Shown in pieces: positions 1-10,169 of a DNA stretch of 64,000 bases; positions within the stretch are counted from its first letter, which is position 1; the number at the start of each line of letters is the position of its first letter. Origin of the DNA: Cladorhizidae sp. MBARI D1340-BT2 (taxonomy: Eukaryota > Porifera > Demospongiae > Poecilosclerida > Cladorhizidae). A program made the position numbers and the translations under genes. The notes under the pieces are model-generated. The model worked only from the letters and a program-made list of their open reading frames with translations. It was not told where the DNA came from and did no database searches. The stretch lies in contig JAQNBH010000004.1 in the NCBI GenBank assembly GCA_028752905.1, positions 6,737,173 to 6,801,172 of the forward strand, written 5' to 3'.

Positions 1-548
1 TTGCTGAGCTCCGTTATCTTGGGGCTTGTAGTTAGTCACTTTAAGTTGCACACATGCTTCGGAGTGGTCGGTTGTCAAAGGACTCCGGGAGGGGCTGAGC
101 ACGTCCTTCATGTGCGAGAAGATCTGCTCACAGAGATATGTTGACGCGAAGACTGTCAGCAAAGCCAGTGCAACATTCTGGAGACAGCTGAACTTCTTCG
201 GTACAGATGTCCAGCAGGTGAAGATGCAGGTTCCGTGATCTTTCAATGCCGTAGTTTCTAGTTGTTTCTGTAGCTCTGCGAACTTGGTCACCCACAGTGT
301 TGAACTCTTCAGCTCGATCAGCTGCATTTCTATGTCCTGTGTATCCAACCAGTCTATCAGAGATAAATCCAATTCATGTCCATCAAAGCTGTCTGGCTTG
401 ATCAAGAAAGAGAACATGGGTCCATACTTCTTAAAGTCCCCAAATCGTCTTGTAAACTCCGACTCAAGCTCGCTCATGTATTTGCATATTTCAGCGGTGC
501 TGATGCTATGCTGCGACGACAGCTCCCTTACGTGTCTGAATTAGCGGA
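1..548 (-). pseudogene. hAT (ZBED/GTF2IRD2-like) transposase, C-terminal part
   Basis: Read on the minus strand, this encodes the C-terminal half of a hAT transposase of the ZBED/GTF2IRD2-like group. Short recognisable strings are KYMSELESEF, FLIKPDSF and, near the window start, a dimerisation-type segment with STYLCEQIFS. It is the missing 3' part of the transposase whose 5' part lies at 6071-7352; Gypsy-1 separates the two. Across the junction the frame continues after one copy of the 5-bp target duplication is removed, with one in-frame TAA just inside this segment. The 3' end and second terminal inverted repeat lie outside the window. The copy is dead: besides the 5.5-kb insertion it carries a stop here and frameshifts upstream. 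Assignment to hAT is firm; the exact subfamily is inferred. Confidence 0.8.
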
Positions 549-553
549 AAGTG
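549..553. repeat. 5-bp target site duplication of Gypsy-1 (left)
   Basis: AAGTG immediately left of the left LTR. It is matched by AAGTG at 6066-6070 just right of the right LTR. A 4-6 bp duplication is normal for Ty3/gypsy integrases. Confidence 0.8.
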
Positions 554-814
554 TAGAGGATAGTGTGTTACACATTTGATCATTGGATCAGCAAGGATAT
601 GAAGTAGCTTTCAATGAATAGCAATGCATGGACAAGTGACAGATGTGTGTGCGCATGCGTTAGGTAAGGGTACTTTAACGGGTAAGGGGACGACAAACGG
701 GTAAGGGGACGAAAAACGGGTAAGGGGACGACAAACGGGTAAGGGGACGACAAACGGGTAAGGGATCGTACGTAATAATGTTAATACGCATAGATGTTTG
801 TATATACTTCACTA
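554..814 (-). repeat. Gypsy-1 3' LTR (left)
   Basis: 261 bp, matching 5864-6065 along its length. The 59-bp length difference is almost entirely explained by a 19-bp direct repeat (ACGGGTAAGGGGACGACAA and variants at about 689-770), present in about five copies here and two in the other LTR. It also carries CATGGACAAGTG at 627-638, complementary to the presumed primer site of the element. Confidence 0.85.
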
Positions 815-855
815 ACTCCCCTCAAGTAGGCTGGAGGGCTACTGATTTAGGATTG

Positions 856-1677
856 TTAGTACCCGTACCGGTCCACCGGTTTCGGTCCTCGTAGGCTGCT
901 GCGGGGTAGTGGTGGGGTTGGTGGTAGTTTGGACTGGGCCACGGGAGTTGTATTCTTTGGTGTGGGCAGGGGTGGGCTCCTTAATGGCAGCTTGATCTGT
1001 GGGAGGCGCGATGCTCGGGATGGTGTCTTGGCCACGGACGCATATGTTTTCGGCGTTGTCGATAGTTGGCTAGGTGTCGCTGACTGGGGAGGGATCTTGA
1101 TCTGTGCAGGAGCCGTGTGGATGTCCGGGCGTCGTGGTGATGGAACTGGGTTGTTGGGGGGTGCCGGTGTGGGCTGGGAGCTCTGGTTCACAGTCGGTGC
1201 CGGTGTGGGTGGTCTGTTGGGCGGGGGGGTTGGTGTGGTCATCGGTGGAGCTGGGGCGATCGTGGCTGGGCCGATCGTAGGTGGCGTATATGCAGGTTGG
1301 GGCTTGATGGTGTGGGGTTTTTGGGATGTCAGGAATGGGTCGTACTTCTGAAGGAAACGATGATTCTGTGTGGTCAGCCGCCTAGAGCCATCCGTTCGCA
1401 CCGAGTACTGGTGGTACTGTAGTACCTCTACCACTGTGCCAGATTTGTCGGGTGGCAGCCGGTCTGATTTTGTATCATGACCGCGTCGCCGCAACGAAGT
1501 GGAGACAGGGCTTGGGAATGCTCGTCCCATCTGGCACGGCCAGTGACTGCGCTTGGAGAGGGCGCGCTCCCGGAGGTCCAGGCGGTCTGACCAGTCTTGA
1601 TGTGGGCGGTACTTGCTGGGGATGCCAGGTACGAGATCTTTGGTGGATCTTCCGAACAGGCAATTCGCAGGGGACAT
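856..1677 (-). pseudogene. Gypsy-1 integrase C-terminus with proline/threonine-rich tail
   Basis: An open minus-strand stretch of about 270 codons. Its first third continues the integrase C-terminal region (KSGTVVEVLQYHQYSVRTDG resembles the small barrel after the catalytic core). The rest is a low-complexity Pro/Thr/Ser-rich tail ending at 856, just before the polypurine tract. Glycine-rich plus-strand ORFs across the same bases are shadows of this tail. The tail has no recognisable domain. Confidence 0.6.
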
Positions 1678-2325
1678 GCCTGTTTCGGGGTTGGGGCCAT
1701 TGCGATACTGCAGTAACGCGCGGTGGAACTTGTGGGAGAGTTCTCCACCGGTGCCGTATGTGGAGAAGGTTTCGCGTCAGGTGCGGATGAGTCCATCGGC
1801 CCTGTTCTTGGATGTGGTGACAATTGGCCAGTTGTAGTACCGGTCGACCAGCACAAGATACGCCAATCCTCCGTGGTGGAAAAAATCGGCACATATGTGC
1901 TGGAAGGGGTACTCCGGGTCAGCTGGCGTCGTGGATGGCATGGCTGGCTGTGACGGCGCGTTGCCATTACAGATGGCGCACTGGGTTCTGGTGAGTCCGA
2001 TATCCTTGGTCATGCCGGGCCAGAAGATGGATGCTTTGGCCCGGGCGGTCATCCCGCTTGTGCCTTGATGTGTGACGTGGAGTGCTTGGAGGCAGGTGGG
2101 GCGAAGGGCAGTGGGGATCACTATCCTTTCGCCTCGGCATATGACGCCTTCCACGGTGGAGAGGGAGTCGAGGTAGGGGTGGTATTCTCGGATGGCTGCT
2201 GGCATGTGGTGTCTGGCCTCTGGTGGTCCCCCCTCGATCAAGTCTGAGAGTTGCTGGAGGCTGGCGTTGGGCGCTGTGGCGACCTGGATGTCCTCCCAGG
2301 TGATCGGGGCGTCGCGGATGGCCAC
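1430..2325 (-). pseudogene. Gypsy-1 integrase
   Basis: Integrase remnant. The N-terminal part (1967-2325) contains an HHCC-type zinc-binding pattern: HVTHQGTSGM, then FWPGM and CAICNGN. It is followed by the first catalytic aspartate region (HICADFFHHGG) and LVDRYYNWPIV. The rest of the DDE core is only seen in other frames toward 1430, consistent with degradation. The enzyme would have inserted the element cDNA into the genome, making the 5-bp duplication seen at its edges. Confidence 0.7.
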
Positions 2326-2329
2326 AGTT

Positions 2330-4372
2330 AGTGCTGTGGCCAGTCTTCAGGGTCATTGGCAATGCAGGCAATCCTGTTTGTTGGAATGCACTTGTTGATG
2401 GTTGTGTGAGTGTCGTCCTGCAGGTGGAGTCGGGCGGGTGAATGATCGCCGGATGGGTGGCGGGATAGGGCGTCGCTGGTGTGATAGCGGACTCCGGGGA
2501 TGTATACCATCCGGAATCTGAATTGGAGTGTCTTCTCCTTCAGATTCCGGAGGCGGGTGTTGTGGATGTCCTCGAGTGAGCGATCTCCAAATACTTTGAG
2601 CAGTGGCTTGTGGTCCACTGCGATCTGGAGGTCGCTGCACCCGAGGACAAAGTGGCGGGCTTTCTCTAGGGCATCCACGACGGCGAGGGCCTCCCCCTCG
2701 ATGGGGGCGTAGCGTGACTCGGCAGAGTGGGTAAAACGAGACCCGACAAGGAGGACCTTCCATCCCTCCTGGCAACAGAGGATTTCCCGGGAAGGGCACA
2801 GGCAATGTTTTTGGAACAGCCAGAACCCTATCCCGTCCTTGCTCCAGTCTGTCGAGGCAGGTGGGACGGTCCTTGTCGTATATCCGTACGCCTTCTTCGA
2901 TGCGTCGGCAGATGTCCAGCTTCGACGCGTCGAAGGCTTGCTGTAGGCTGTCCGTCCAGGTGAATGGTTGTGACGGGCTGAGGAGGTCTCTGAAGGGTTG
3001 CATCACCGAGGCCAAGGAGAAGGCATACACGACCTGGTTCACGAGCCCGAACCAGGCGCGTACGTCTGTTATGCCGAGTGGTTGTGGGAAGTCTCTGATG
3101 GCGGCGAGGTACTTCTTACTGGGTCGGACGTCTGTCAGGGTGATATCGAACCTGGCAAACTCCACTTCATCCTGTGCGAAGCGGAATTTGCGCGGGTTCA
3201 AGGTGATGCCGTTCCGTGAGCAGAGGTCTAGCCATTTGGTGGCCTGATGGTATGCTGTTTCCAGGTCTGGGGACCATAGCAGGGCGTCATCGATGCTCTT
3301 CGTTTTGCAAGTGACATGCGAGACAATGGCATCATAACATGCCGTGTATGCATCCCCAGATGCTATGTACCCCTGTGGGGCAGAACGGTAGCGATACCTG
3401 CCCCAAGGGGTGATAAAGGTGGTGTAGTGGCGGTCCGACTCTGTCAGGGCGACAGAGTGGTAGCGTTCCAGGCATCGAAGATTGTCTTTTTGGTGTCACC
3501 TGGAATGGCCCGCGTCTGGTGGAAGGGTGACTGGCAGTGATGGGTCTCCCTGGTGGCGTGCTGGTTCAGTTGCTGGAAGTTGATGGTCCTCCTCAGGGAC
3601 CCGTTCTTCTTGGTGCAGATGACGATTCTGTGGCACCAAGTGTCTGGGGTGTACCCAAGGGGACCTGTTCCAGCACGCTGAGGCGAACGTCCCTGTCCAG
3701 GCCTGCCTTTAACTCATCTTGCCAGTTGATGGGGATGCTGATGGGCGTGTGGCAAAGTTTGGGAATGGCGGCAGGGTCAATACTGAGGGACAGGGGTGGT
3801 CCGGCCATCATTGGCAGCGGCTGGTGCTCGCACACATTGAACGCACTTGCTGCGTATGTCTGCAGCAAGTGGCATTCAAGCAGCCCCCGATTGGCCTCTG
3901 TGGCCGGGTATGGTAAGCTGGTAGGTCTGGGTGGTGGAGCGGCTCTCTTGGGGCATGAGCAGGGGCGGGCAGGTGTGGGTGCTGGGTTTTGCTGGGGTAT
4001 GCTTATGGGGATGCTCACTGGGGCATTCACTGGTTGAGGTTGGGGGATGCTCACTGGTGTGTGTGATACTCTGGTGTGTGTGACACTCGCTGGTACACTC
4101 ACTGGTTGAGATGGAGGTGGATTTCCGTGGGTCATCCGTACTGGGTCCCTGGTCTGGCCGCGTTCTGTGGGGGGTAGTGGTGGGCTTGGTTGGGGTCCGG
4201 GGCGGGGTGTGTATGCCTGGTTTTGTGTGTCTGTGACTGTTTCCGACCTTGTCTGGTGTGCCTGTGGTTTGGTAGGCGAACTGAGTGGGAATTCCAGGGG
4301 GATCATGTCGAGGTCTGCACATGTGGCCAGACTTAGATAGAGCTTCGTGGCTGATGGACTGAAATACACCAT
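2330..4372 (-). pseudogene. pol: Gypsy-1 reverse transcriptase and RNase H
   Basis: RNA-dependent DNA polymerase plus RNase H region broken over several frames. The start of the RT fold is at about 3593-3750 (WQDELKAGLDRDVRLSVLEQVP). The catalytic turn at about 3276-3300 reads SIDDALLW, so S-I-D-D replaces the usual Y-x-D-D; whether that is family-typical or a mutation cannot be decided here. The RT connection region follows at 2960-3200 (TDVRAWFGLVNQVVYAFS), and RNase H-like sequence at 2340-2680 (VDHKPLLKVFGDRSLEDI, SDALSRHP). Several frameshifts separate these blocks. Not functional. Confidence 0.75.
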
Positions 4373-4405
4373 CTGGCGGGTCTCTGCACCTGATGGAATG
4401 CGGAT

Positions 4406-4834
4406 TCAGATCAGGGCGGCTCCTTGAATGGGGAGGTTGGATCCTGAGGCTGATTTCATCAGGAGGTTAACCGGGATGAGGTCATCAGGTGTGAGGTGGA
4501 GTTGATCCATCAGAGTGGGGCCGGCCAGGCAACTCTGGCACCCAGTGTCTGCCATGGCTATGGTCTGGACGTAGAGGGTCTCCTGGGGGAGGGTGTGGCC
4601 GTGTGCTCGGAAGTCCTCATATCTGGCAGATATGGTGACTGGGATGTTAGGTTGGGGTGGGCAGCGTCTCTGCGTCCACGTCTCGGAGGTTCTGTTCCAG
4701 GTTTGGTGCTGTAGGGTGCCTTCGTGCATCCCCAGGACTTGTTCGGAGACGCTCGATTCGTTTTCCGCTTGCACATGTGTGGGAGGTGGTGTTGTCTGCC
4801 GCATGCCGAGCATGTTGTGCCAAAGGCGGGGCAA
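4406..4834 (-). pseudogene. Gypsy-1 zinc knuckle and aspartic protease
   Basis: Near 4765-4825 one minus-strand frame encodes a CCHC zinc knuckle (C-x2-C-x4-H-x4-C, CSACGRQHHLPHMC), the nucleic-acid-binding end of Gag. After a frame change, the segment down to 4406 holds a retropepsin-like core with ADTGCQSCLAG, in which the catalytic D-T-G is followed by C rather than the usual A/S. It lies between gag and reverse transcriptase, as expected for Ty3/gypsy. The frame break between knuckle and protease argues that the copy is dead. Confidence 0.65.
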
Positions 4835-4935
4835 TGGATGCGTCGGTGGGCCGTCCTCTCTTGCTCTCCGTGTCCACAGTAGGCACGTACGCCTCGGTTG
4901 GTTGGGGGTCTGCTCTGTGGGGTGTTGCCTCTGGG

Positions 4936-5775
4936 TCAGATGTTTCTCGGTGCCGGGGTTGTGTTGGTTGACCTCTGTTGAGTTGGGATGTTTGGGTGGC
5001 GTTGCAGCTTCTTGTATGAGCTGGCAACGGCTGATGTGTCCTCATCTTCGTAGTGGGAGATGGTGCTGGAGGAGGTCGGGGTTGAGATGGACAGGGCCGA
5101 ATGCTTTCCTGTTGCCCGCACCTCGATAAATTTGATGGTGTCCTCCACCGCGAGGTCCTGGTCCGGATGCTTAAGGAGATCCTCTTGGATCTCCGCATCC
5201 GCCAGGCCTAGTCGGCCACTCGCTCCTCCCCCTGGTTTGTCATGCCGTCGCAGTTTGGGCACTTCTTAAGGAACCGGCAGACTTCGGCCTGTCCTCTGAG
5301 GCATGCTGCGAAGGCGCGGATGGGCTCTGTACGGTCCTGGGTCATTCGGGAGAGGGTTACCCTGGCCACCTTCGGGTTCTCTGATCTGACAGCTAGGGGC
5401 TTGATGGCAGTGAGGAGTGCTTCCTCCGTCGACCCTTCGATGGGTAAAGGTCCGATCGAGTTTCTCGTGACGTCAAGCCTCAGTTTTGTGTCGCAACACT
5501 CCAGTAACTGCACCGGTATGTCCGCGTCAGACAGCTGGACGGATTGAACATACGACCTCCAGCGTTGGAGGAAGTATATCCAGGCCTCTGTCGTCCCACC
5601 AGAGGAGACCTCTGGTCTTTTCACCGGGGCGGGTTTGGCTCTGGTGTTTCGGTGGATCCAGGGCGTGGAGCACCGAGGCAATGCCAGGGTCAGTGCCCTC
5701 GGCGATGGTGTACTCGCATCCTGGGAATGGACAGTGAATGGCCATGAGGTGGGTGGGCGTCAAATGGAGTATCAC
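4936..5775 (-). pseudogene. gag: Gypsy-1 gag-like region
   Basis: Structural (gag-type) polyprotein remnant. The first frame starts at about 5739 (or 5775) with a C2H2-like start (HCPFPGCEYTI). The reading then shifts to another frame (5208-5681) with a capsid-like region containing FLQRWRSYVQ and QLLECCDTKLR, and shifts again near 5240 into the frame running to 4936. These shifts mean no intact Gag can be made. The product would form the particle that houses reverse transcription. Identification rests on position after the 5' LTR and on similarity, by memory, to gag regions of marine-invertebrate gypsy elements. Confidence 0.65.
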
Positions 5776-5849
5776 CCAGGAGCCTCCGATCGGTATGAAG
5801 ATTCTTTGTAGGTGATCGCAGGAAGACTATATACCAGATGCTATTCGGG

Positions 5850-5861
5850 CACTTGTCCATG
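5850..5861 (-). promoter_or_regulatory. Candidate self-priming primer-binding site of Gypsy-1
   Basis: Immediately after the 5' LTR, the sense strand reads CATGGACAAGTG. The exact complement of this 12-mer lies in the sense strand of each LTR (positions 5929-5940 and 627-638). No standard tRNA 3' end was recognised at the site. A primer site complementary to the element's own 5' leader is the arrangement of Tf1/sushi-type self-priming elements; this is inference. Confidence 0.45.
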
Positions 5862-5863
5862 AA

Positions 5864-6065
5864 TAGAGGATAGTGCGTTACACATTTGATCAGCAAGGAT
5901 ATAAAGTAGCTTTTAATGAATAGCAATGCATGGACAAGTGACAGATGTGTGTGTGCGCGCGCAGGCGGTAGGTAAGGGTATAAAATCGGGTAAGGGGTCG
6001 GCAAACGGGTAAGGGGTCGTACGTAATAATGTTAATACGCATTGATGTTTGTATATACTTCACTA
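5864..6065 (-). repeat. Gypsy-1 5' LTR (right)
   Basis: 202 bp; the 5' LTR in the sense direction. A TATA-like TTTATA (sense) lies near 5975-5985, roughly 40 nt before the segment complementary to the primer site. It differs from the left LTR by scattered substitutions as well as the 19-bp repeat number, so the insertion is not recent. Confidence 0.85.
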
Positions 6066-6070
6066 AAGTG
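6066..6070. repeat. 5-bp target site duplication of Gypsy-1 (right)
   Basis: AAGTG just right of the right LTR, matching 549-553. Removing Gypsy-1 and one copy of this pentamer restores the hAT reading frame. Confidence 0.8.
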
Positions 6071-7352
6071 GAAGTAGCAACATCATTTGAAAAGATTGCT
6101 AGCTTGCCGACAAAAGCTGTCCATGTGCCGATGTGTCGAACATGTCCAAAACATGCAGTTGGAGATTGAGCTCGTTGAGGTGTCCCGTAATATCTGTGAG
6201 AAACATCAGTTTCACAACCCACTTCTCGTCCTCAAGTTCAGGGTAGTCTTGGCCTTTTTCAGCCAGGAAGGCCTTGATGGCATCAACGCAGCCAACAAAC
6301 CTCTCCAAAACTTTTCCACAGCTTAGCCACCTAACCGCTGAATGGAGAGGGAGATCTTTGTATGCACATTCCATTTCCTCTAGTAGGGCCTGGAACAGTC
6401 TGTGTGACAGAGCAGATCTCTTAACTATGAAGTTAACAATCTTTGCCACCGTAGCTATAACCTCATTAAGCTCTGAGTTTGACATATTTGCACAGAGGTT
6501 TTCTTGGTGTATTATGCAGTGGAGTTTCATGATGGGGTGACCAACTGACTGCTCCCTTCTGTTTCCCGACCATGGCGGGTGCCCCGTCTGTTGTCACTGC
6601 AAAAATCTTCCTGATATCAATCCCTCTCTCCTCAAAGTGTTCCATAAACACTTTGGCTATGTCCTCACCTTTTGTTGTGTCAGTCATTGGCTTTAAGGAG
6701 CAAAGTTCCTCTCTCACAGTCGAATCACAGTATCTTGCTATGACTGCCAAACGTGGTATGTTGTTGACATCCATGCTCTCATCAAGTGCAATGCTAAACA
6801 CCGCAGCATCTTTTAACCCAGCTGTTTGCTGTGCTCTGACATTTTCTGCCATTTCTGCAATGCGTCGCTCAACACTTCTAGCTGACATGGGGATACATTT
6901 TGTCCTTGATTTGATTGTCTCTTTGTTTGGTAAGCCTTCAAACAGAACCTCTGAGCTACAGAGAAAAGCCTCCTTGATATATTCACCATCAGTGAATGGC
7001 TTTCCACGTTTTGCAATGCAATGAGCTATGCGATAGCTTGCTTCAGTGGCATGGTTTTTAGTAGTGGCGAATACTTTTAGGTGCTGGCTTGCTTCCCATA
7101 CCTGTACACGGCACGTTTGATGGATTCTGCCCTGTCCCCCTGATCTTTGAAAGTTTCCTTATGCTTGGTCTCAAAACGGCGCTTAACACTTGACGTTCGG
7201 CAAACAACATTTTCCAAACATTTATGTTTGGAAAATGTTGCACACAGAGCACGGTCCTTCTGACAAACAAAACCGTACTCTTCTGTCCACAAGGGCTGGA
7301 ATGCCCGAACTTCCTTTACTTTAGCTTTCTTAGCTGGAGGGGTTGCCATCAT
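6066..7352 (-). pseudogene. hAT (ZBED/GTF2IRD2-like) transposase, N-terminal and central parts
   Basis: The coding sequence starts at the ATG near 7349-7352. Its N-terminal region has a degenerate BED-like finger (LWTEEYGFVCQ ... CATFSKHKCLENV ... RFETKH). The central catalytic part lies at 6466-6888, with the DESMDVNN motif and TTDGAPAMVG carrying the conserved acidic residues of the RNase H-like fold. The helical insertion follows at 6099-6530 (KLHCIIHQENL, SAVRWLSCGKVL). Frames change near 7077, 6540 and 6130, so the copy is inactive. It is continued at 1-548 beyond the Gypsy-1 insertion. In life it would bind the terminal inverted repeats and move the element. Confidence 0.82.
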
Positions 7353-7529
7353 GACATATAGACCTACCTAACTCTACCGCTGCACTATTAACAAGAAAAA
7401 ATCCTCTCGTACGGTAGCGTGCCAATGGTTATTAAAAAAAAATATATAAAAAAAAATATAAAAAAACATTTTTTAAAAAGATTATGCTTCCGCGTGCCAA
7501 TGATTATGCTGCCACGTGTTAATGGTGTC

Positions 7530-7556
7530 ATGCGTGCCTCAGGTTGCCGACCCCTG
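7530..7556 (-). repeat. hAT 5' terminal inverted repeat
   Basis: On the minus strand the element begins with CAGGGGTCGGCAACC at 7556, the form typical of many animal hAT ends. The adjacent 8 bp (GTATAGAG, 7557-7564) would be one copy of its 8-bp target duplication; the partner lies outside the window. Between this end and the transposase start (7353-7530) is AT-rich leader sequence. Confidence 0.7.
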
Positions 7557-7689
7557 GTATAGAGTCTGGCTAGGTACGAATGACAGTAGGTAATGGTCAT
7601 CGTACACTCACCTATTTGTAGTTCGTAAAAGGAGATGATCATTTCCTTTCAGTCAACAATGCGACACACCACATGGCTACATATTTTCT

Positions 7690-7990
7690 TCGCTCCTCCC
7701 CACATCTCCTTCTGTCTGAGTTGCCACTGGCTGCTCAGAGATGTCAACGCGCCCCTCTGGAAACGTCCTAGCCTCCTATGACAACTAGCAACCTTGTGCT
7801 TCCAAGTCTGTGCTCCACTGTCCTGTCCCTCTGCAATGCCTCTCCCCATGCAGGTGACTGGTTACACGTTGTGCTCTGCATAATCAACTTAGGAGTTCTG
7901 TTTCTGCCTGCAACACTGGCTTGGTGTGGTCGTGGTGAGAGAGGAACTCCTTGCCTCATGTGCTGGTCCTAAGTGATCCACATGCGTTGA
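7690..7990 (+). pseudogene. Possible retroelement C-terminal remnant
   Basis: A plus-strand stretch encodes SPHAGDWLHVV...LGV followed by a Cys-containing part (GTPCLMCWS) and then stops and shifts. The pattern resembles the Cys/His-bearing C-terminus of reverse-transcriptase polyproteins of non-LTR or related retroelements, but it is short and decayed. No function can be claimed. The rest of 7565-8350 shows no recognisable gene. Confidence 0.3.
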
Positions 7991-8349
7991 AGAAGGCTTC
8001 TCGGGTTTGTGAAGGAAGATCTGATGATAGCGTAACCCTAAAGCATTGATGTTTGTAGGTAAACTAGTTTGTCATAAATTAACCCTTTACCTCACTTACC
8101 TTTAGGGCGGGGAAAAGGTGTGGTGTCTCATATGTTGGTTTAAAGTTACATGCCAATCAGATTGCAGTATTTCTGATGGTTGCATCCCAGGCATGTCACC
8201 ATCAGCTTACCTCCTCAAAGCTAAGGAAGGTCAAAGGTCGGGTCTGCTGGACAAGGTAAAGGGTTTTATGTGTGTTTGATGCCAGGAAATTCATCCCCCA
8301 ATATCACAGCATTTTAATAATTTATAACTCTTTATATTATTATGTGAAG

Positions 8350-8812
8350 TTTGACAGCCACTCACTCCCTCCCCAGCACCTGCACTCACTCACTCACCAG
8401 TACCTCCACCACTCACTCACCAGAACCTCCTGCACTCACTCAGTCACCAGCCCCTCCACCACTCATTCACTCGCTCACCAGCACCTCTACCACTCATTCA
8501 TTCACTCATCAGCACCTCCTGCACTCACTCACTCACCAGCACCTCCTTCACTCATTCATCTCACTCACCAGCACCTCCTGCACTCACTCACTCACCAGCA
8601 CCTCCTGCACTCACTCACTAGCACCTCCTGCACTCACTCACTCATCAGCACCTCCTGCACTCACTCACCAGCACCTCCTGCACTCACTCACTCACTCACC
8701 AGCACCTCCTGCACTCGCTCACCAGCACCTCCTGCACTCACTCACTCACCAGCACCTGCACTCATTCACTCACTCACCAGCACCTCCTGCACTCGCTCAC
8801 CAGCAAGGTTAA
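8350..8812. repeat. CACTC-rich minisatellite
   Basis: Imperfect tandem repeat of a roughly 23-bp unit built from CACTCACTCACCAGCACCTC plus CTG, with internal CACT expansions and contractions. It is open in two plus-strand frames, but the apparent His/Ser/Thr-rich peptide is only the repeat read through. Confidence 0.85.
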
Positions 8813-8923
8813 CACACAGTGTGGTCCTATGGTATTGTAAACACAGGGGTGTGGTCTGGTGTTGTTATTCTCTAGTTATTACTGCAGGAGTTATTTTAAT
8901 GCTTATTAATAATATAATTATTA

Positions 8924-9132
<209 letters not shown>

Positions 9133-9169
9133 ATTTATTATTAATTTTGTTTTTTATTGTTGGTGGTGA

Positions 9170-9223
9170 AGCTAGCTGCCGGTATATAACAAGCTCACGC
9201 GAGTCTTAGCATCTCATTATTCC
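9170..9223. repeat. 54-bp TATA-containing module, copy 1
   Basis: Identical over 54 bp to 11308-11361. It contains CCGGTATATAACAAGC and CATCTCATTATTCC, resembling a core promoter with a TATA box and initiator about 30 bp apart, as found in LTRs. Both copies follow a long (ATT)n tract, which suggests two fragments of one repeat family. Promoter function is not shown. Confidence 0.6.
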
Positions 9224-9245
9224 TGACGAAGGCCACCAGTTATCT

Positions 9246-10085
9246 GAGTGACATGTCAGCTAGTAAGAGCATGTGAGGTGAAGTTATGAATGACATGTCA
9301 GCTAGTAAGAGCATGTAGGGTGAAGTTATGAGTGACATGTCAGCTAGTAAGAGCATGTGAGTTGAAGTTATGAATGACATGTCAGCTAGTAAGAGCATGT
9401 TAGGTGAAGTTATGAGTGACATGTCAGCTAGTAAGGGCATGTGAGAAGTTATGAGTGACATGTCAACTAGTAAGAGCATGTGTGGTGAAGTTATGAGTGA
9501 CATGTCAACTAGTAAGAGCATGTGAGGTGAAGTTATGAGTGACATGTCAGCTAGTAAGAGCATGTGAGGTGAAGTTATGAGTGACATGTCAGCTAGTAAG
9601 AGCATGTGATGTCAACTAGTAAGAGCATGTGAGGTCAAGTTATGAGTGACATGTCAGCTAGTAAGGGCATGTGAGGTGAAGTTATGAGTGACATGTCAGC
9701 TAGTAAGAGCATGTGAGGTGAAGTTATGAGTGACATGTCAGCTAGTAAGAGCATGTGTGGTGAAGTTATGAGTGACATGTCAACTAGTAAGAGCATGTGA
9801 GGTGAAGTTATGAGTGACATGTCAGCTAGTAAGGGCATGTGAAGTGAAGTTATGAGTTACATGTCAGCTAGTAAGAGCATGTGAGGTGAAGTTATGAGTG
9901 ACATGTCAACTAGTAAGAGCATGTGAGGTGAAGTTATGAGTGACATGTCAGCTAGTAAGAGCATGTGAGGTGAAGTTATGAGTGACATGTCAGCTAGTAA
10001 GAGCATGTGTGGTTAAGTTATGAGTGACATGTCAGCTAGTAAGAGCATGTGAGGTGAAGTTATGAATGTCATGTCAGTTAAGAGC
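9246..10085. repeat. 42-bp minisatellite array (family 1)
   Basis: About 20 tandem copies of a 42-bp unit (GACATGTCAGCTAGTAAGAG followed by CATGTGAGGTGAAGTTATGA and two more bases). One copy near 9601-9635 is shortened. Since 42 is a multiple of three, the minus strand stays open and would read a 14-residue repeat; this is not taken as a protein. Confidence 0.92.
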
Positions 10086-10169
10086 ATGACCTAGGCCTAT
10101 CCCCAGCCATGTGTGCAAGCATGTGTGTGCGTATATACGTGTGTCTCTATGTTAGGGCAATGTCTAGGG

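Larger units (their letters stand above)
554..6065 (-). mobile_element. Gypsy-1: degenerate Ty3/gypsy LTR retrotransposon
   Basis: A 5.5-kb LTR element on the minus strand, inserted inside a hAT transposase gene. It has LTRs at 554-814 and 5864-6065 and flanking AAGTG duplications. Sense order is gag, zinc knuckle, protease, reverse transcriptase, RNase H, integrase and a proline-rich tail. The interior is clearly more GC-rich than its neighbourhood. Every domain is recognisable, but the reading frame breaks repeatedly, so the element is inactive. A purine-rich stretch (TTGAGGGGAG) sits directly before the 3' LTR as a polypurine tract. The LTR ends read TA...TA in the sense strand rather than TG...CA. 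This boundary is chosen because it gives a clean duplication and restores the host frame. Confidence 0.88.

Noticed and set aside
929..1351. Glycine/valine-rich plus-strand frame
   Set aside because: Shadow of the proline/threonine-rich integrase tail of Gypsy-1 on the other strand.
9240..10080. Minus-strand frames with a 14-residue repeat
   Set aside because: A direct result of the 42-bp repeat period; broken by short units and with no other coding signs.
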